A DNA stretch of 64,000 nt from Torymus aiolomorphi (GCA_036365515.1 CM070877.1:7077001-7141000); one strand, 5' to 3'. Shown: positions 12,423 to 24,564, numbered from the stretch's first letter. The notes: generated by a model from the letters alone, not told the origin. A program made the numbers and translations.

Positions 12423-13591
12423 GTAAGTAGCCACACACCCACACCCACACCCACACACGGCGATGCACGAGTCACAGTTTAAAAAAACACCAGTCTGAAG
12501 AAGCATATGTACCTTATTCTCTCTCGGTGTCGTCTCTACCTGCCTCTACTTGCCACTCTTTGACTGCGAACGCGAACACCTGTCTGACCTCTCTTTTGAC
12601 AAACAATAAATAAATACATAAATAAATTGAAAATAAAATCGCCTCGCCGTAATAACGAGAGGTGGCTCTCCTTCGCCCTATGGCGACGATCAACGTGACC
12701 AATGTTTCCAAGGCCGCTCTCTCTCTCTGCTAGCTGCGGACCAAGTTTGCTTTCTACGTTTTCTTTATTTCATTTCTTTTCGCTATACTGGCACGTGTAT
12801 GGCTCTCACGACTTTGTCCCACCTCGCTTACTTACTTATCGCGTTGAAAACCGTTAATTTTATATTTTTAAATAAATCAATCACATATTCCAATATTATA
12901 TTGTCATTGTTAACCAATTTGCCATGCACGTGTCATTCTACATTACCGACAAATCTGTCTTTTGTATTATTATTGTATCTCTTTATGAGAGAGTTGCCTA
13001 GTAATACTCTACATATCATACGACTTTATTTTCAAGACAAACAATACTCTATTAAAAAACTGGTTTCATCCTTGCATAAGCCTGTACCTATAAAGGGACA
13101 CAAAAGTTGTCTCAGATTATAATGAAAAAATTCATAATTAAGAAAAAGAAATACTTTATAGTTTTCAAATGTTACCCATTGCTGTGAAATGGTGCATTTT
13201 TCTGACCTGTCTGAGGTGCAACGGCACCTAATGAACAATAATATGTGTAAAAACATATTATGATTTTAAAAAATATTATCTATAGTTACTTATAGTAATT
13301 GCAATGTAATTTTGATTAATTTCGCTTACTATTAGTTTAACATCGATGAAAGAAGAGATCAAAATTTATATTTAATTATTATATATTCAACATGTGCTTC
13401 GGAACTTAGACCCACATATTACTGATAGTACTGGGTACGAAGTGAATAATAGAAATGTATATATGTATCGACAGAATTTGTCAACCTTGCGAGGATTAAT
13501 CGACGAAAAGAAGCTTATGGAAAATATAAAATATTTTTCGTAAATAAACAGTTCTGTTGTTTATTTATCTAATCCTACTATAATTCTAGTT
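12423..13591. other. rim intron 5, 5' part
   Basis: Starts with a CACACCC-type simple repeat (about 12430-12460). The rest is AT-rich with no element that I recognise. Confidence 0.5.
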
Positions 13592-13906
13592 TTAAGGTAG
13601 TTTAATACCCCTGTAATCTGTTTTACCGGCAGAACACGGTAAATTCTATATTATCAAAATAAATATATCAAATTTCGTCTTATAAGGAGATAGTTGCCCT
13701 GTGCAATGTAATAATCTATTATCCTACGCAGTTTTGGGTGCCGTCGATTTTTGAGCTCAAAACTGCGTAGGATAGTAGATTATTACATTGCACAAGGCAA
13801 CTCTCCTTATAAGACGAAATTTGATATATTTATTTTGATAATATAGAATTTATCGTATTCTGTCGGTAAAACAGATTACAGGGGAGTACAGAGTACACCC
13901 CCTTAA
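13592..13906. mobile_element. TTAA-bounded palindromic element A
   Basis: Arms of about 135 bases (13605-13735 and 13758-13892) are nearly perfect inverted complements around a short loop. The element is bounded by TTAA at 13592-13595 and 13903-13906, followed inward by GG-rich termini, as in the larger palindrome at 40171. Exact TTAA boundaries are characteristic of piggyBac-type insertion (known for the family); no transposase is present. Confidence 0.7.
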
Positions 13907-14266
13907 GGCAATGTGAAATACCGACACGATACCTACTTTATCGTCATCGAAATTTTTTTCTTTTTTTTTATATAATATTTCAACAAAAATTTTAGAAGAA
14001 AGCGTTCTTTCACGCTAGCCGAAATGTCATTAAGTATACCTTATTAAATTTTCAAATGATTACATCCAATAGACCTTTCCAGAAACGTTTTTCAAATTTT
14101 CAAGGCCTTATTCTGATTAATTACTAATTTAAAAAGCGTTTTTGAAAAAATGTAATAAATGGAGTCATTTGGAAATTCAATAGGGCATACTGGAGGTGAA
14201 AGAACGCTTTTTCAAAATAAAATTTGGATGCCGGTGGTAGGAATCCGTGTCGGTACTTGGCCTTAA
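13903..14266. mobile_element. TTAA-bounded palindromic element B, sharing its TTAA with element A
   Basis: Begins TTAAGGCAATGTGAAATACC at the same TTAA that ends the previous element, and ends with the complement of its terminus (GTGTCGGTACTTGGCCTTAA) at 14266. Inner arm segments around 13998-14030 and 14190-14215 (AAAGAACGC-type box) are also complementary. The shared tetranucleotide shows that one element landed in the duplicated target of the other. Non-coding. Confidence 0.7.
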
Positions 14267-14390
14267 TACAACTTCCAAAGCGCAGGTCCCGACAGGAATA
14301 AATATGCTTGGTGACCAGTAGGTGACCGGTACTGAGTATTTGGCACTATTAGGCAACTCTCCCTAATTCTTATGTAAATTTTTTCTGTAT

Positions 14391-14392
<2 letters not shown>

Positions 14393-14481
<89 letters not shown>
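14393..14481. repeat. (CT)n microsatellite
   Basis: About 44 uninterrupted CT dinucleotides. The long Arg-Glu open frame on the minus strand across it is an artefact of the repeat. Confidence 0.98.
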
Positions 14482-14487
<6 letters not shown>

Positions 14488-15637
14488 AAAATTTAGAACT
14501 GGAAATTTTCTTATTATTATTATATATATATATAAAGACAAATACAAATTTATCATAGCACATATTTATTCATGAATTACTGATATTTCTCATATTTTAA
14601 CAAAAGAAATGATGAATTTTTATTTGTTTTTATCTTTGCTTTTTGACGAAACTTCGTGAGCTATATGTGTTTATATATTTACGTACTGTATGCGAGTGTG
14701 TGTGTGTTTACGCGTATGTCTAAAATATGTGTCTTTTTTGCCTTAAGAAAAGTAGAACTTCTACTTTACTTTTTTAACTAAAACTATTATTTTTAAGTTA
14801 TCAAGGAAACTAAATGATTATTGACTTTTATTTCGTTCCAGACTTTAAAACATGTCGTATTTAGCTAAAAGTCATTGTAAATTGATTTTCTATATTAAAA
14901 ATGCCAATTCACAAAAGTAAAATAATAAAGTATAATAACTCTAAAATATAATAACTAAGAGAAATTAGTATCTCAATCACATTTCTAATACATACATTTT
15001 TTTAATATTTATTTTGCTGGAATTCTTGAAAAACAATTTTTTTTTCGCATTATAAAAATTTTAATGTGATTTAAATTTCTATAGAATTTAATGTGCTAGT
15101 CTTTAATATAGAAATTTTCATTACTAAATTTATATATACCAAACACACGCGCATGCACATCGATACAAACATGCACACACATACACAGAAAGTTTATTGT
15201 CAATTTAAAATTAGATATTTCACATTCATAAATGAATTGACTCTAAGTTATTCTTAGTATAAATTTCGTACAATATTGAAATACTTTTCAAGTAAATAAA
15301 TTCTGTATTATTGGTTCTAAGACCTTTTTCATTTTACTAATAAGTTATTTCTTATTTAAATGATATAAGATTCCTATTGATTACAATTTTTTTTAACGGC
15401 ATGCGCGGAACTCAGTTTTCGTGCTATTGTTTTGCGCGCGCGAAGCTCTTTTTCCTCGCACTCATCTGAGAGTGTGCGCGAAAAACAGAGCACGCGCAAA
15501 TAATTTTATTTTGCACACATTACGATTATTTTTGCTCAACTCGTGTGACTTTTAACAAACATTCCCCTCGTTGAGCGTGAAAGAGCTACTTTCTTTTACT
15601 GCATTGAAAAAAAGTTCGATACAGTACTTTCGAAATC

Positions 15638-15903
15638 TAAAATAGTGAAAAATCACTACCTCAATAGTTAAAAGTCGTGCACTTCTGAAATAGTGAATTT
15701 GCACTCCTGAATAGTGGGCATCTACTATTTTAGTAGTGAGTATTAACTTTTATAAAATAGTTAAATTTCGTTTTTTATAATAGTTAATATACACTACTTA
15801 AATAGTAAATGTAAATATTTCGGAGTGCATATATTCACTATTTCGGAAGTGCACGACTTTTAACTATTGAGGCAGTGATTTTTCACTATTTTACATTTAG
15901 AGA
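15638..15903. mobile_element. TAGTG-periodic foldback element, copy 1
   Basis: Arms about 15638-15712 and 15825-15903 are inverted complements (shared boxes AAAATAGTGAAAAATCACT and AGTTAAAAGTCGTGCACTTC). The loop repeats AATAGT/ACTATT every 20-30 bases. The right edge ends TTTAGAGAG, as in copies 2 and 3 (16092 and 16603). Confidence 0.75.
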
Positions 15904-16091
15904 GTAAGCAAAGAAAGTGATCTTGCACGGGCGCTTTGGTCGTACTTGCATTGCTCGGGTGATAATCAACATCCGTCTGTGAATTATCGTTTCGTGTACC
16001 GAAATCTACCGTTTTCACACTCCGTTCACAAAGTGTGATTTTATGCACGTTGTTGTGGGAAAATATTGTATATACGCATCGCGGACGCTCT

Positions 16092-16277
16092 CTCTTTAAA
16101 GTTGAGTTAGTGAAAAAACCACTAATTATTAGTTAAAATTACTTCACCGAATAATTAGTGAATATTCACTAATTCTTAGTGGAAATATACTTTTTCATGA
16201 GCGAGTATTCACTAATTCTACGGTGGAGGATTTTAACTAATAATTAGTGGTCTTTTCATTAATTCAACTTTAGAGAG
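16092..16277. mobile_element. TAGTG-periodic foldback element, copy 2 (variant)
   Basis: Arms 16092-16149 and 16222-16277 are near-perfect complements, beginning CTCTCTTTAAAGTTGA and ending TTCAACTTTAGAGAG. Internal units are variants of CACTAATTATTAGTG. Same architecture and same TTTAGAGAG edge as copies 1 and 3, but the internal unit has changed. Confidence 0.75.
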
Positions 16278-16500
16278 CAAGTTATCTCGACTCGAGTGAT
16301 TGTCACCCTTGTCGAGATAATCTCGTTCGCGCACTTTTTTATTTTAGGGTCAAATTACAAATATATTATAGTTTTAATTTTTATACTTTCAAGTCTTGTA
16401 CTTTCCTAATTTCGTCATGCATCTATATACAACTGTTAAGTAAAACAAATTTATTAATTTCTGAATCCAGATGTCAATGTCAAGTAATAATATGGTCTTA

Positions 16501-17382
16501 CGGGGTTAGATACACCTGTAAGGCCAAAAAAGCGTTTTTTGCGATTTTTTTAAAAGACAGGTTCATATATTTTGTTACCAATGTTTTAACATTCAATAAA
16601 TAAATTAAATTGAGTGAAAAATTACTATTTTACAGTGTAAAGTCGGGCACTGTCGAAATAGTGCGTATGCACTCCGAAATAGTGTATATGCACTTAATTA
16701 TCAGTGATACACAGTGGTACACTGATACATCTGTGTGTATACACTATTTGGGACTGCATATGTACTATTTCGACAATGTTCGACTTTACACTCTAAAATA
16801 GTGATTTTTTCACTGAATTTAATTTAGAGAGATACATATTTGAATATATTGAATTCATTTTTATATGGAAAAATAGCGATAACAGTCGACTTACAGCCGA
16901 TCTGTCAGAAATCCAAAAAAAAGTTGTGTTGCGGTGAGACAAGTTACTGATGACTGGATCATCACAGAAATAAAAAATCCTGTGAGACTAGTTAGATAAC
17001 TACTTTCGCTTGTATTTGAACGAAGAATTTAACCAATATTTTAATTTTCAACAAAATGGTGCATGTCTGAAAATTAAAATATTGGTTAAATTCTTCGTTC
17101 AAGTACAAGCGAAAGTAGTTATCTAATCTCACCGGATTTTTTATTTCAGATGATCCAGTCATGAGTAGTTTGTGTCAACACAACACGACTTTTTTTTGGA
17201 TCTCTGGCAGATGGGCTGTAACTCGACTGTTTATCGCTATTTTTCCATACAAAAATTAATTCAATGTCTTCAAATATGTATTTATTGAATGTTGAAACAT
17301 TGGTAACAAAATATATGAACCTGTCTTTACAAAAAAAAACGCAAAAAACGCTTTTTTGCCTTATAAGTGTATCTAACACCTG
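16501..17382. mobile_element. long palindrome whose left arm is interrupted by another element
   Basis: After removing 16603-16831, the left half (16501-17060) and right half (17065-17382) are inverted complements over roughly 320 bases, including the boxes GGTTAGATACACCTGTAAGG / complement at 17362-17380, ACAGGTTCATATATTTTGTT, and an innermost hairpin around 17060 with CGAAGAATTTAACCAATATT. A non-coding foldback element. Confidence 0.8.
16603..16831. mobile_element. TAGTG-periodic foldback element, copy 3, inserted in a palindrome arm
   Basis: Inverted arms about 16603-16675 and 16758-16831, with the same internal TAGTG boxes and TTTAGAGAG edge as copy 1. The opposite arm of the surrounding palindrome (17263-17300, reverse strand) runs straight from CATTCAATAAATA into CATATTTGAA, showing the empty site. 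The flanks 16600-16602 and 16832-16834 are both ATA, so a 2-3 base duplication (TA or ATA) is likely. Confidence 0.8.
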
Positions 17383-19873
17383 AATAAAGCATAATTCTTT
17401 TATATTTTTATTAAACTTTTGATGATAAAAAATAGTCACTCCTTGATGGATTTTGTGGCTTATCATTTAAAGTGAATTTTCTACAATTTTTTTTTTTTTT
17501 TTTGTAATGTTGTAGTAAAAATCTAGATGAGCAATAACATATTCTGTAAGTGAGGAATTATACAGAAGACTCAACAACCTTATATGATTATTATAGATTA
17601 GAACTTCTAAAAATATAAATTATACAATCCAAGAAAGTAAAGGGCAAGTAAAAAATGTTCTTATATTGAATAAAATAAAATTTATTTAATTACGTTTTGT
17701 ATTTGTACCAGTTTTCGTTAAGGTCGCATGAGTATCCTTTATCACAACGATCGTATGTATTCCCAATTAAATAATAAAATCAGTTACTTGGGTTTGAAAG
17801 AAATTAAAAGAAAAGAGTAGTTTTGTAGAATAGAAAACCGAAGTGTTATTTATAAATATTAATATTTAATTTGATTAATTTATACTTACAAGGGGAGTGC
17901 ACATCCATTGAGAAACGGAGTTTGACAGGACTTCGAAAGTCAATTTCGATAACCTAGAAATGAAGCTTACTATCCATAACTTTAGTTTTCATGTCTTCTT
18001 TTCTCAAGATATGAGAGCAACCTAATGTCAAGTATACATTATTTCATAAAAAATAACGTCCCTTTTGTTGCTTATAACTTTGGAAAAATGTATGTTGCAA
18101 CATTGAGCAGAAAAGATTATAAAAGAATGGAGTAAAAGCTTGGATTTAAACTTAAGCGCGTTCAAAAATAACTAATAGAAAATAACGCAGAAAAATTTTT
18201 TAAAAAGAACATTTTTTTATCTTTTATTTACATTACGTTTAATTGAGTATAATTCCCTAGGATATCAATACTTTTTAATGAACTAGAGCTGAAATTAAAG
18301 CTTTTGTTTCTTACTTTTATAATCTCTTTCAATCAATTGTGTAACTTATATATTGCAAAGTTATGACAAACAGAAGAGATGAAATTTATTGATGCTAAGT
18401 ATTTTGTTTTTAAGTATTAGAAATCGACTCTCACAGTGCCTCGCAGAAATTCGTTTTTCAAAGACGGTGCAGTCTGCTTGTTATAGTATAAAAACTTCGT
18501 ATGTAATTTAATACGTAAAGTTTACTTATTTATTTGTTTATGATTCTATAACAAAGTTTATGTTTGACAAACATTTTTCACGATAAAGGTAATTTAATTT
18601 TTAGTTAAACAAAAAGAAAAATTCATATTATAAAAATATAAAAAGTAAAAGCCTTTTAAATCATAAATGTTAAGTAGAATGGAATGTAATTATTGTTGTA
18701 TTGCATGAAATTTCGAGGAAGTATCTGAGTATGCTGCATATTACCAATTGCTTTTTTATAACTATTATTTATAATTAAGCAGCCGTATGTTATGTGATTA
18801 GTTCCTATAATGTACTTTACTGCATTCGAAAAAATATCTTTTTGTAACTTACAAAAAACATCTGTTATTTATTTACTATTTAAAATCTTGAATCTTGAAT
18901 ATATAAATTGTAATTCCATGACATCTTTATTCGTAAATTTTTATTTATTTACGAATAAGTAACGAAGTTCCAGTGGTGTACAGGACAACTGAATGCTATA
19001 TTTTTGCGAATGCATTATAATTTCTTATTCTTGTACCAACTAGTTCTCTACCAACTTATACTATGCTCACTACACACAATATAAAAAATCACATGATGAT
19101 CAGTTCTTCTTGCCCTAAAATTAACCTTTAACTAAGAAGCTTCTGTCTTTGACGTTACCTTTCTTCATATTAATAAAGTTAACTATTATGTATTTCTTCG
19201 TCGAAGGCTTGAAATCTCCTGAAGTGTTTGATATTTGTTCATTGTACATCCTTACACGAGACTGCCCTGGTGATTGCCTCGAGTACTTACCTGACACATT
19301 ATTTTTCATCAAAACAATTTTTTGTACCACCACTTCTTGCCTCTCCACGTATTCATATAAAAATCACTGATTTCCCAAGCCTGTTTCACGGTCACTTTTT
19401 CAAGAGAATATCGATGCTTTTTTTTTAGTTCTGTTAATGTCATCTTTATTTTGAATAAAAAAATGTCGTCACTATTGTTTTTTATATTCTACAATAATTT
19501 TCACTTGAATTCTGCCTTATTAATTTTATTGAATAATACATACGAAAAGCTTACATTTTATATATAAGTTAATAAATAATGAAGCAATCAATTAAATTAT
19601 AACTAGTTTATAAAGAAACTATTTTGCTATTGTATTTAATTTTTTTGCAAGCATAAATTCTAAAAGCTATAGTTTAAAAGTTTTAAAAAAATGTCATGAT
19701 GATAATGCAACATAATTATTGCATTAATTAACATTCTCTATATTACAAATCTTTTAATAAAGATTTTTTATCTTGTATTAATTTATAGTCCCATAAACTA
19801 AAGTTTTGGTTTGAGTGCTATTCCTAATAGATTATTAATTTTTACTTTTATATTTTTGCGCGATCGTAAACAG
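17383..19873. other. rim intron, AT-rich stretch before exon 6
   Basis: AT-rich, with a poly-T run at 17488-17502. An open frame of 75 codons on the minus strand at 19121-19348 has a splice-like GGTAAG inside it, but I cannot match it to a family and do not call it. Nothing else found. Confidence 0.45.
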
Positions 19874-20088
19874 TTGGTCACCGAGTCTACGTGTGGGAGG
19901 CGAAAGCGGCCAACTAAACGAATTCATCGAGGGTCTTGGACCTGGACAACTAGTTGGCAGACAGGTACTAGGCGCTCCGTCACTTGGCGACATACAATTG
20001 TCGTTGACTAATACTAAAGGCTACCTAGAGGTCGAAGTAGTCAGAGCTCGCGATCTTCAGCCCCGACCAAATAGTAAAGTTTTGCCAG
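19874..20088 (+). CDS. rim: rim exon 6: start of C2B domain
   Basis: The acceptor AAACAG ends at 19873; the donor is GTATGA at 20089. The first base closes the codon left by exon 4 or 5, then WSPSLRVGGESGQLNEFIEG, LGPGQLVGRQVLGAPSLGD and the first C2B strands (IQLSLTNTKGYLEVEVVRAR, DLQPRPNSKVLP). This is the signature N-terminal part of the RIM C2B domain, which in the family binds liprin and phosphoinositides and lacks the full set of calcium-binding aspartates. One base is passed to exon 7 (Pro|Ala junction). Confidence 0.95.
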
Positions 20089-20242
20089 GTATGAATACTT
20101 AATCTAACTTGATAATAAAATATTAAAATCTAATTGCGCATATTAAGGAAAAAATCATTTCTATTATTCTTCTAAACTCTCTATCTTGTTAACTGGAAAC
20201 GCGTAACTTGGAGTTATAAGATTTCCTGTTTATATTAAGTAA

Positions 20243-21345
20243 GGTAGATGTGGCTATTACTGCGGACGTGGGTAATGTTGCGTTTGTATTACTGCTGTAG
20301 AATCTTATGGAAAAACCACAGTAATACCAGCAGCGCGTTTTTTGGGTTCTGCGCACGCGCCAGCGGTCTTGCCTATACTTTAACATGGCGCCGTAATACG
20401 AACACAGTAATATCAGCAGCTCCGCAGACACCAGCAGAGAGATGTTGTTTGCTAAGTCATTTTATAAATTTATCTACAAATATTTGTTGTAAAATCAGAC
20501 ACTAATCGATAGATATGATGCCAAAGTCCCATTATTAAAAATAATCAGCATACTTTGTTTACACACGGAAAAAAATTTAGGATCTCCAGACCTCCGGTAT
20601 ATATGGGCTCCGTGCAATACCATCGATCGTCTTAATTTATGACGAATTTGGAATTAAGGCGCATCCAAAGTTGAACCTGTAAGAATCCAATATCTTCGGA
20701 GTCTTCACGATTCAAAAACGTCTGTTCTGAACTCCAATTCGGTCATCCCCAGACTCCGAGATTTTCAGTATTGTAGCGATTCCACTTTGGACGTCTGAGG
20801 CCCCCATCTCTGGTATTGTGACGCGACAGCGTTGAGAGAAGGGGAACAGTCCGCATTTGCGCGCGTTTTTCTCATATACATATGCGTTTCATCATTATAT
20901 ATCAAAGTATTATTATAGTATAATATAGCATACACGTTTTGAACCGTTTATATATATTATATTAGTATATTTATGAAGCGGCGCGCGTGAAATACGTCCG
21001 AATGTATAGCCGATCCGCCGAGATACCAAGAATGGGGGTCTGAGGACTCCATCGGGCGTATCCCGACAGTACCGAAAGTCTCGGAGTCCCCGCCATTCCA
21101 ACATGGCATACACATAATCCCATTTTGAGATCCGTACACAACCGAAATTGTTGGAGTCCACGCAATTCAATTTGGAAGTGACTACATTCAATTTTGGACG
21201 CGTACAGATACGGTATTTTTTGGATTTCTGTTAATTCCATACCTCCGACATCCCAGGCTTCCAAATTTTTTTCCGTGCAAGGAGACGAAATCTATTTGTT
21301 TGAAACTAACCTAGAAAAAATACCGCAGTAATACCCACATCTACC
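20243..21345. mobile_element. inverted-terminus element hosting a 714-bp insertion (rim intron)
   Basis: The left terminus GGTAGATGTGGCTATTACTG at 20243 and the complement CCGCAGTAATACCCACATCTACC-type end at 21323-21345 match over 23 bases with about two mismatches. The segment 20243-20563 contains several further GTATTACTG/CAGTAATA boxes. The 714-bp element at 20564-21277 interrupts it near its right end. It lies 155 bases downstream of exon 6 in a rim intron. Confidence 0.6.
20564..21277. mobile_element. 714-bp CACGGA-family element, copy 1
   Basis: Starts CACGGAAAAAAATTT and ends with the exact complement AAATTTTTTTCCGTG. A second copy of exactly the same length lies at 47238-47951 and differs at only a handful of positions, so both are recent. 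Inside, a motif like GGAGTCxxCxCxATTC recurs (about 20698, 21084, 21145). Minus-strand frames of 60-97 codons occur in both copies but have no recognisable domain. Flanks here are CA/CA. Confidence 0.85.
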
Positions 21346-21364
21346 CTATAACCTATTTATAAAT

Positions 21365-21572
21365 TTAAGGCGATGTGAGTGCCACCCGTTACAGACGATT
21401 GCAGGGACCCGTTTTACTCATTCAATTTTGAATTTTAAGAAAATATTGCTCTGGTATAGTTAACTATCAAATCTATAACGTGTCAGAGAGATTTTTTGTC
21501 AAAATTCAAAATTGAATGAGAAAAACGGGTCCCTGCATTCGTCGGTAATTGTGAGGCCTCGCATCGCTTTAA
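21365..21572. mobile_element. TTAA-bounded palindromic element C
   Basis: Bounded by TTAA at 21365 and 21569. Terminus TTAAGGCGATGTGAGTGCC and its near complement at the other end; arms of about 70 bases include GCAGGGACCCGTTTTACTCA and ATTCAATTTTGAATTTT and their complements at 21497-21540. Located in the rim intron before exon 7. Confidence 0.75.
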
Positions 21573-22201
21573 CTACAATACTTTTGAAAACTATTCGAAT
21601 GGAATCTAGTAAAACTTTCTTCTAATACCTATAGGTATTAAATAATCACATAGAAAAAAGTTTAGTAAAAATTATAAATAATTGCAAAAATTACTACACT
21701 ATCTCGGAACGCTGTCAGATGCTGCAAAAATCCGAAGAACTCCATATATTATAGGAAATTTTATAATACAGTATTATAAATTTTTCTATATTTCTACCAA
21801 AATTCCGTATAAAGTACTTAAGCCTAAAATAAATTTACGAGACAGTGTGATAGTTCTTTTAAGACTATTTGTATTTTTTTCTCAACATTTCTTTGAGAAT
21901 AAATAAAATTTTTTGTGAAAAAAAAAAATTTGTTAGTTTATAGCTGATACGAATTTCAATATAAACTAGAAATGTTTTCAAAGTAAATTCGGTAGAGTCA
22001 TATATTAGTACATTATGACACTGTGGAAGGTGATTATTTACCGCATGAGACGTTTTTCGCACGAGCGAAGTGAGCGTAAAAATCACCTTATACACATTTC
22101 ATACAGTATTTTATACCCCGAGAGCTTAAAAATCATGTCAAAGTTGCGATTTTTAGATTAGAGTGGTATAAAAATTATTAATGTTTTTATGTTTACACTA
22201 G

Positions 22202-22341
22202 CCCCGTATGTCAAACTCTACCTTGTGAATGGCAAAAAGTGCATTGCAAAAGCGAAAACTACAACGGCAAGAAAAACACTGGAACCGTTTTATCAGCAAC
22301 CTTTGGCCTTTACAGAAAATTGGAAAGGATGTATATTACAG
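22202..22341 (+). CDS. rim: rim exon 7: middle of C2B domain
   Basis: A short exon not evident as a long frame. The acceptor ACACTAG ends at 22201; two bases complete Ala and the exon reads APYVKLYLVNGKKCIAKAKT, then TARKTLEPFYQQ and GCILQ, with donor GTATAA at 22342 in phase 0. This is the polybasic strand pair of C2B (KKCIAKAKT) and the conserved TARKTL-P-YQQ motif of the RIM/Piccolo-type C2 fold. It precisely fills the gap between exons 6 and 8, giving a continuous C2B domain. Confidence 0.95.
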
Positions 22342-23504
22342 GTATAATTATTTTGTTACTAGTAGTTGAGGAAGTGCTTTTTTTAAGACAGTGTGAAAAA
22401 AAATTAATTCACACGAAATAATGATTTTATGCACAGCTCGTCGTTAGTACGAGAATGGGGTTACGTATGTTCGGGATATCGAATTTCCAACACTGTATTT
22501 AAAAAAGTATTTATTAATACTTTAATAATGATTATTAAAATATAAATATAGCTTTTTAATTCAGATAGTTTTTAAAAAGTAAATGGTATATAATAAAAAA
22601 ATATCTTACGAAAAGTTACTCGAAAAGTTACGTTATAATTTCAAGTCGATTGACTGCTTACAAGACGAGGAGTCAATAAATGTTTCCTAAAAAAATATCA
22701 TTTATGGTTAGATTATCATTCACTACTATACATCTGATCATACCGTTAGACTGCGCTAGTCAAATGAGCGTTTCGCTCGACTTACGCTTAAATCACTACG
22801 TACCAGATGAACCTCCTTAAGTAGGTATATCAACCTGTAGGAAGATATGGGTTAGGAAATGCCCTTCCCAGTTTTCGCTCATATTTGTCATGTTAAGCGA
22901 TGGGTGGCGCCGCTACGTAAAAATCGTATTAGTCTGATGAAATAGTCATTTTAAAAACGTAAATAAAAATAAAAAATTACTCAAAAGTTTTAATAATGGA
23001 GAATAATAAAAGTAAATAAATTCGTAAATGGAGTATTATTTCGTAAATCAATAAAAATCTTATGCGTTATACCTACTTTATAAGGTGTACTAAAGCAGCA
23101 GTGCTTATACCGACCGGACTAACCTGATTTACAAGAACAATTACAAAAGATAGTTTTTTGTAATTGAAAATTGCTCTGCACATTTGCACTGAATTTAATG
23201 GGCAAAGAAATCTGATGTTTGCAAACATAAAAACCTAACCTCAACAAGGTTATAATCTTCTTTTGTAATGCCGCAATAAATTGTATGATTCGCTGCATAG
23301 GCGTTTTCATCTTCGACATATTTTGGAACCTCATCCCCTATACGTATTCAAATAACTCAGATATTGTAATAAGAGACATTGTCGTAAGCCGATGTAGTAA
23401 ACAAACCCGCTCGGGGCGCAGAAAATCGCAGGAAAGATGGCAGAAAATGAGCTTGGAAACGGGTATATTATCCTGCAACTGTGTAATACAGAAAATAACT
23501 TCAA
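22342..23504. other. rim last intron, 5' part
   Basis: AT-rich. A moderately GC block at about 22735-22920 shows no clear terminal repeat. No gene seen. Confidence 0.4.
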
Positions 23505-23590
23505 TGCACGCACACACACGCACGCACACGCACAATGCACACGCACACACATACACACATACACACACACACGCACACATGCACACAGAC
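23505..23590. repeat. imperfect (CA)n microsatellite
   Basis: CA dinucleotides interrupted by CG, TA and AT steps. The Cys/Val or Thr/His-rich frames over it are artefacts. Confidence 0.9.
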
Positions 23591-23991
23591 AAAGTAATTT
23601 GCTGCAATATTGTCATTGTAATAAAATTATTTTTTCAAAATATCCGTATAATAACGTAGTTGTAAGAATGGCAAATTAAAAACATTATTTGGAACATGAT
23701 TTTAAAGAGATTGTAAAAAATATATGTATAATTTTACAAAAAATTTTCCCTAACTTGGTTCCAAGATCGACGGAAAAACAGTTAAGCCCACCTCTGCAAT
23801 AAATTTTTTCTTGTTCTATATATGTCATGCAATAGACCAGAAAAAATTTGAACCGAGGCAAACTATCTTGTGATACAGTTTTAACTGTACATCAATTTTT
23901 CTTATGGAAATTTAACATGGGAAAGTTAAATAAGACAAAGTTAAATAATAAAGTTTTCGTAAGAAAAAAATTAAAGTAGAAGAAAAGAGCT

Positions 23992-24564
23992 TTAAGGATG
24001 TTATGGCTTTATCGTCCCTGATAAAAGTTAGTTTTTAGCGATAGAACTGCTATAAATAATTATATGGAATAGTTAACGATTTGTCCGTCCAGTACGACTG
24101 TGATAAAATAATGTAACTTCATGAATTTTGCTTCGATTTCTGATTTTTAAAGCTTACAATATTTGGATTACATTTTCGCATTTCCAATCATATTGGACGG
24201 GCAAATCGTTAACTATTCCATATTAGTAGTTTTCGTTACAAGAGCGTAAAGTTGAACTTTATGGCGGAAAGCTTTACACTCGTGTTGCGAACATTATTTT
24301 TCGTTATATTAGGCGTAAAGTAAAACGCGAATATGTGTATGGGTTGCGGACGAAAAGTTGAATTTTACGCTTAGTGTGCGTAAAGTAAAGAAATATTTTT
24401 ATATTTTTCACTTTACGCCCACTATGCATAAAGTTCAACTTTACGCCCGCAACTCATAAACATATTCGCGTACTTTACGCCTAGTATGACGAAAAATTAT
24501 TTATCGCAGTTCTAACGCTAAAAACTAACTTTTGACAGGGGCGATATAGCCATAACATCCTTAA
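23992..24564. mobile_element. TTAA-bounded composite of nested palindromes
   Basis: Ends TTAAGGATGTTATGGC and its complement, with TTAA at 23992-23995 and 24561-24564; outer arms of about 75 bases (to about 24058 and from 24493). Inside are two further inverted pairs: 24064-24094 with 24190-24223 (AGTTAACGAT box) and 24310-24395 with 24405-24487 (repeated GCGTAAAGT boxes). The termini match those of the element at 30539, so they form a family. Confidence 0.75.

Noticed and set aside
14263..14556. Arg-Glu repeat frame
   Set aside because: Product of the (CT)n microsatellite.
19121..19348. 75-codon minus-strand frame with internal GGTAAG sites
   Set aside because: No recognisable domain, no matching neighbouring exon, and it lies inside the rim intron; chance frame more likely.
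20913..21264. 60-97 codon minus-strand frames conserved in both 714-bp elements
   Set aside because: Both copies are recent duplicates, so conservation is not evidence of coding; no domain seen.
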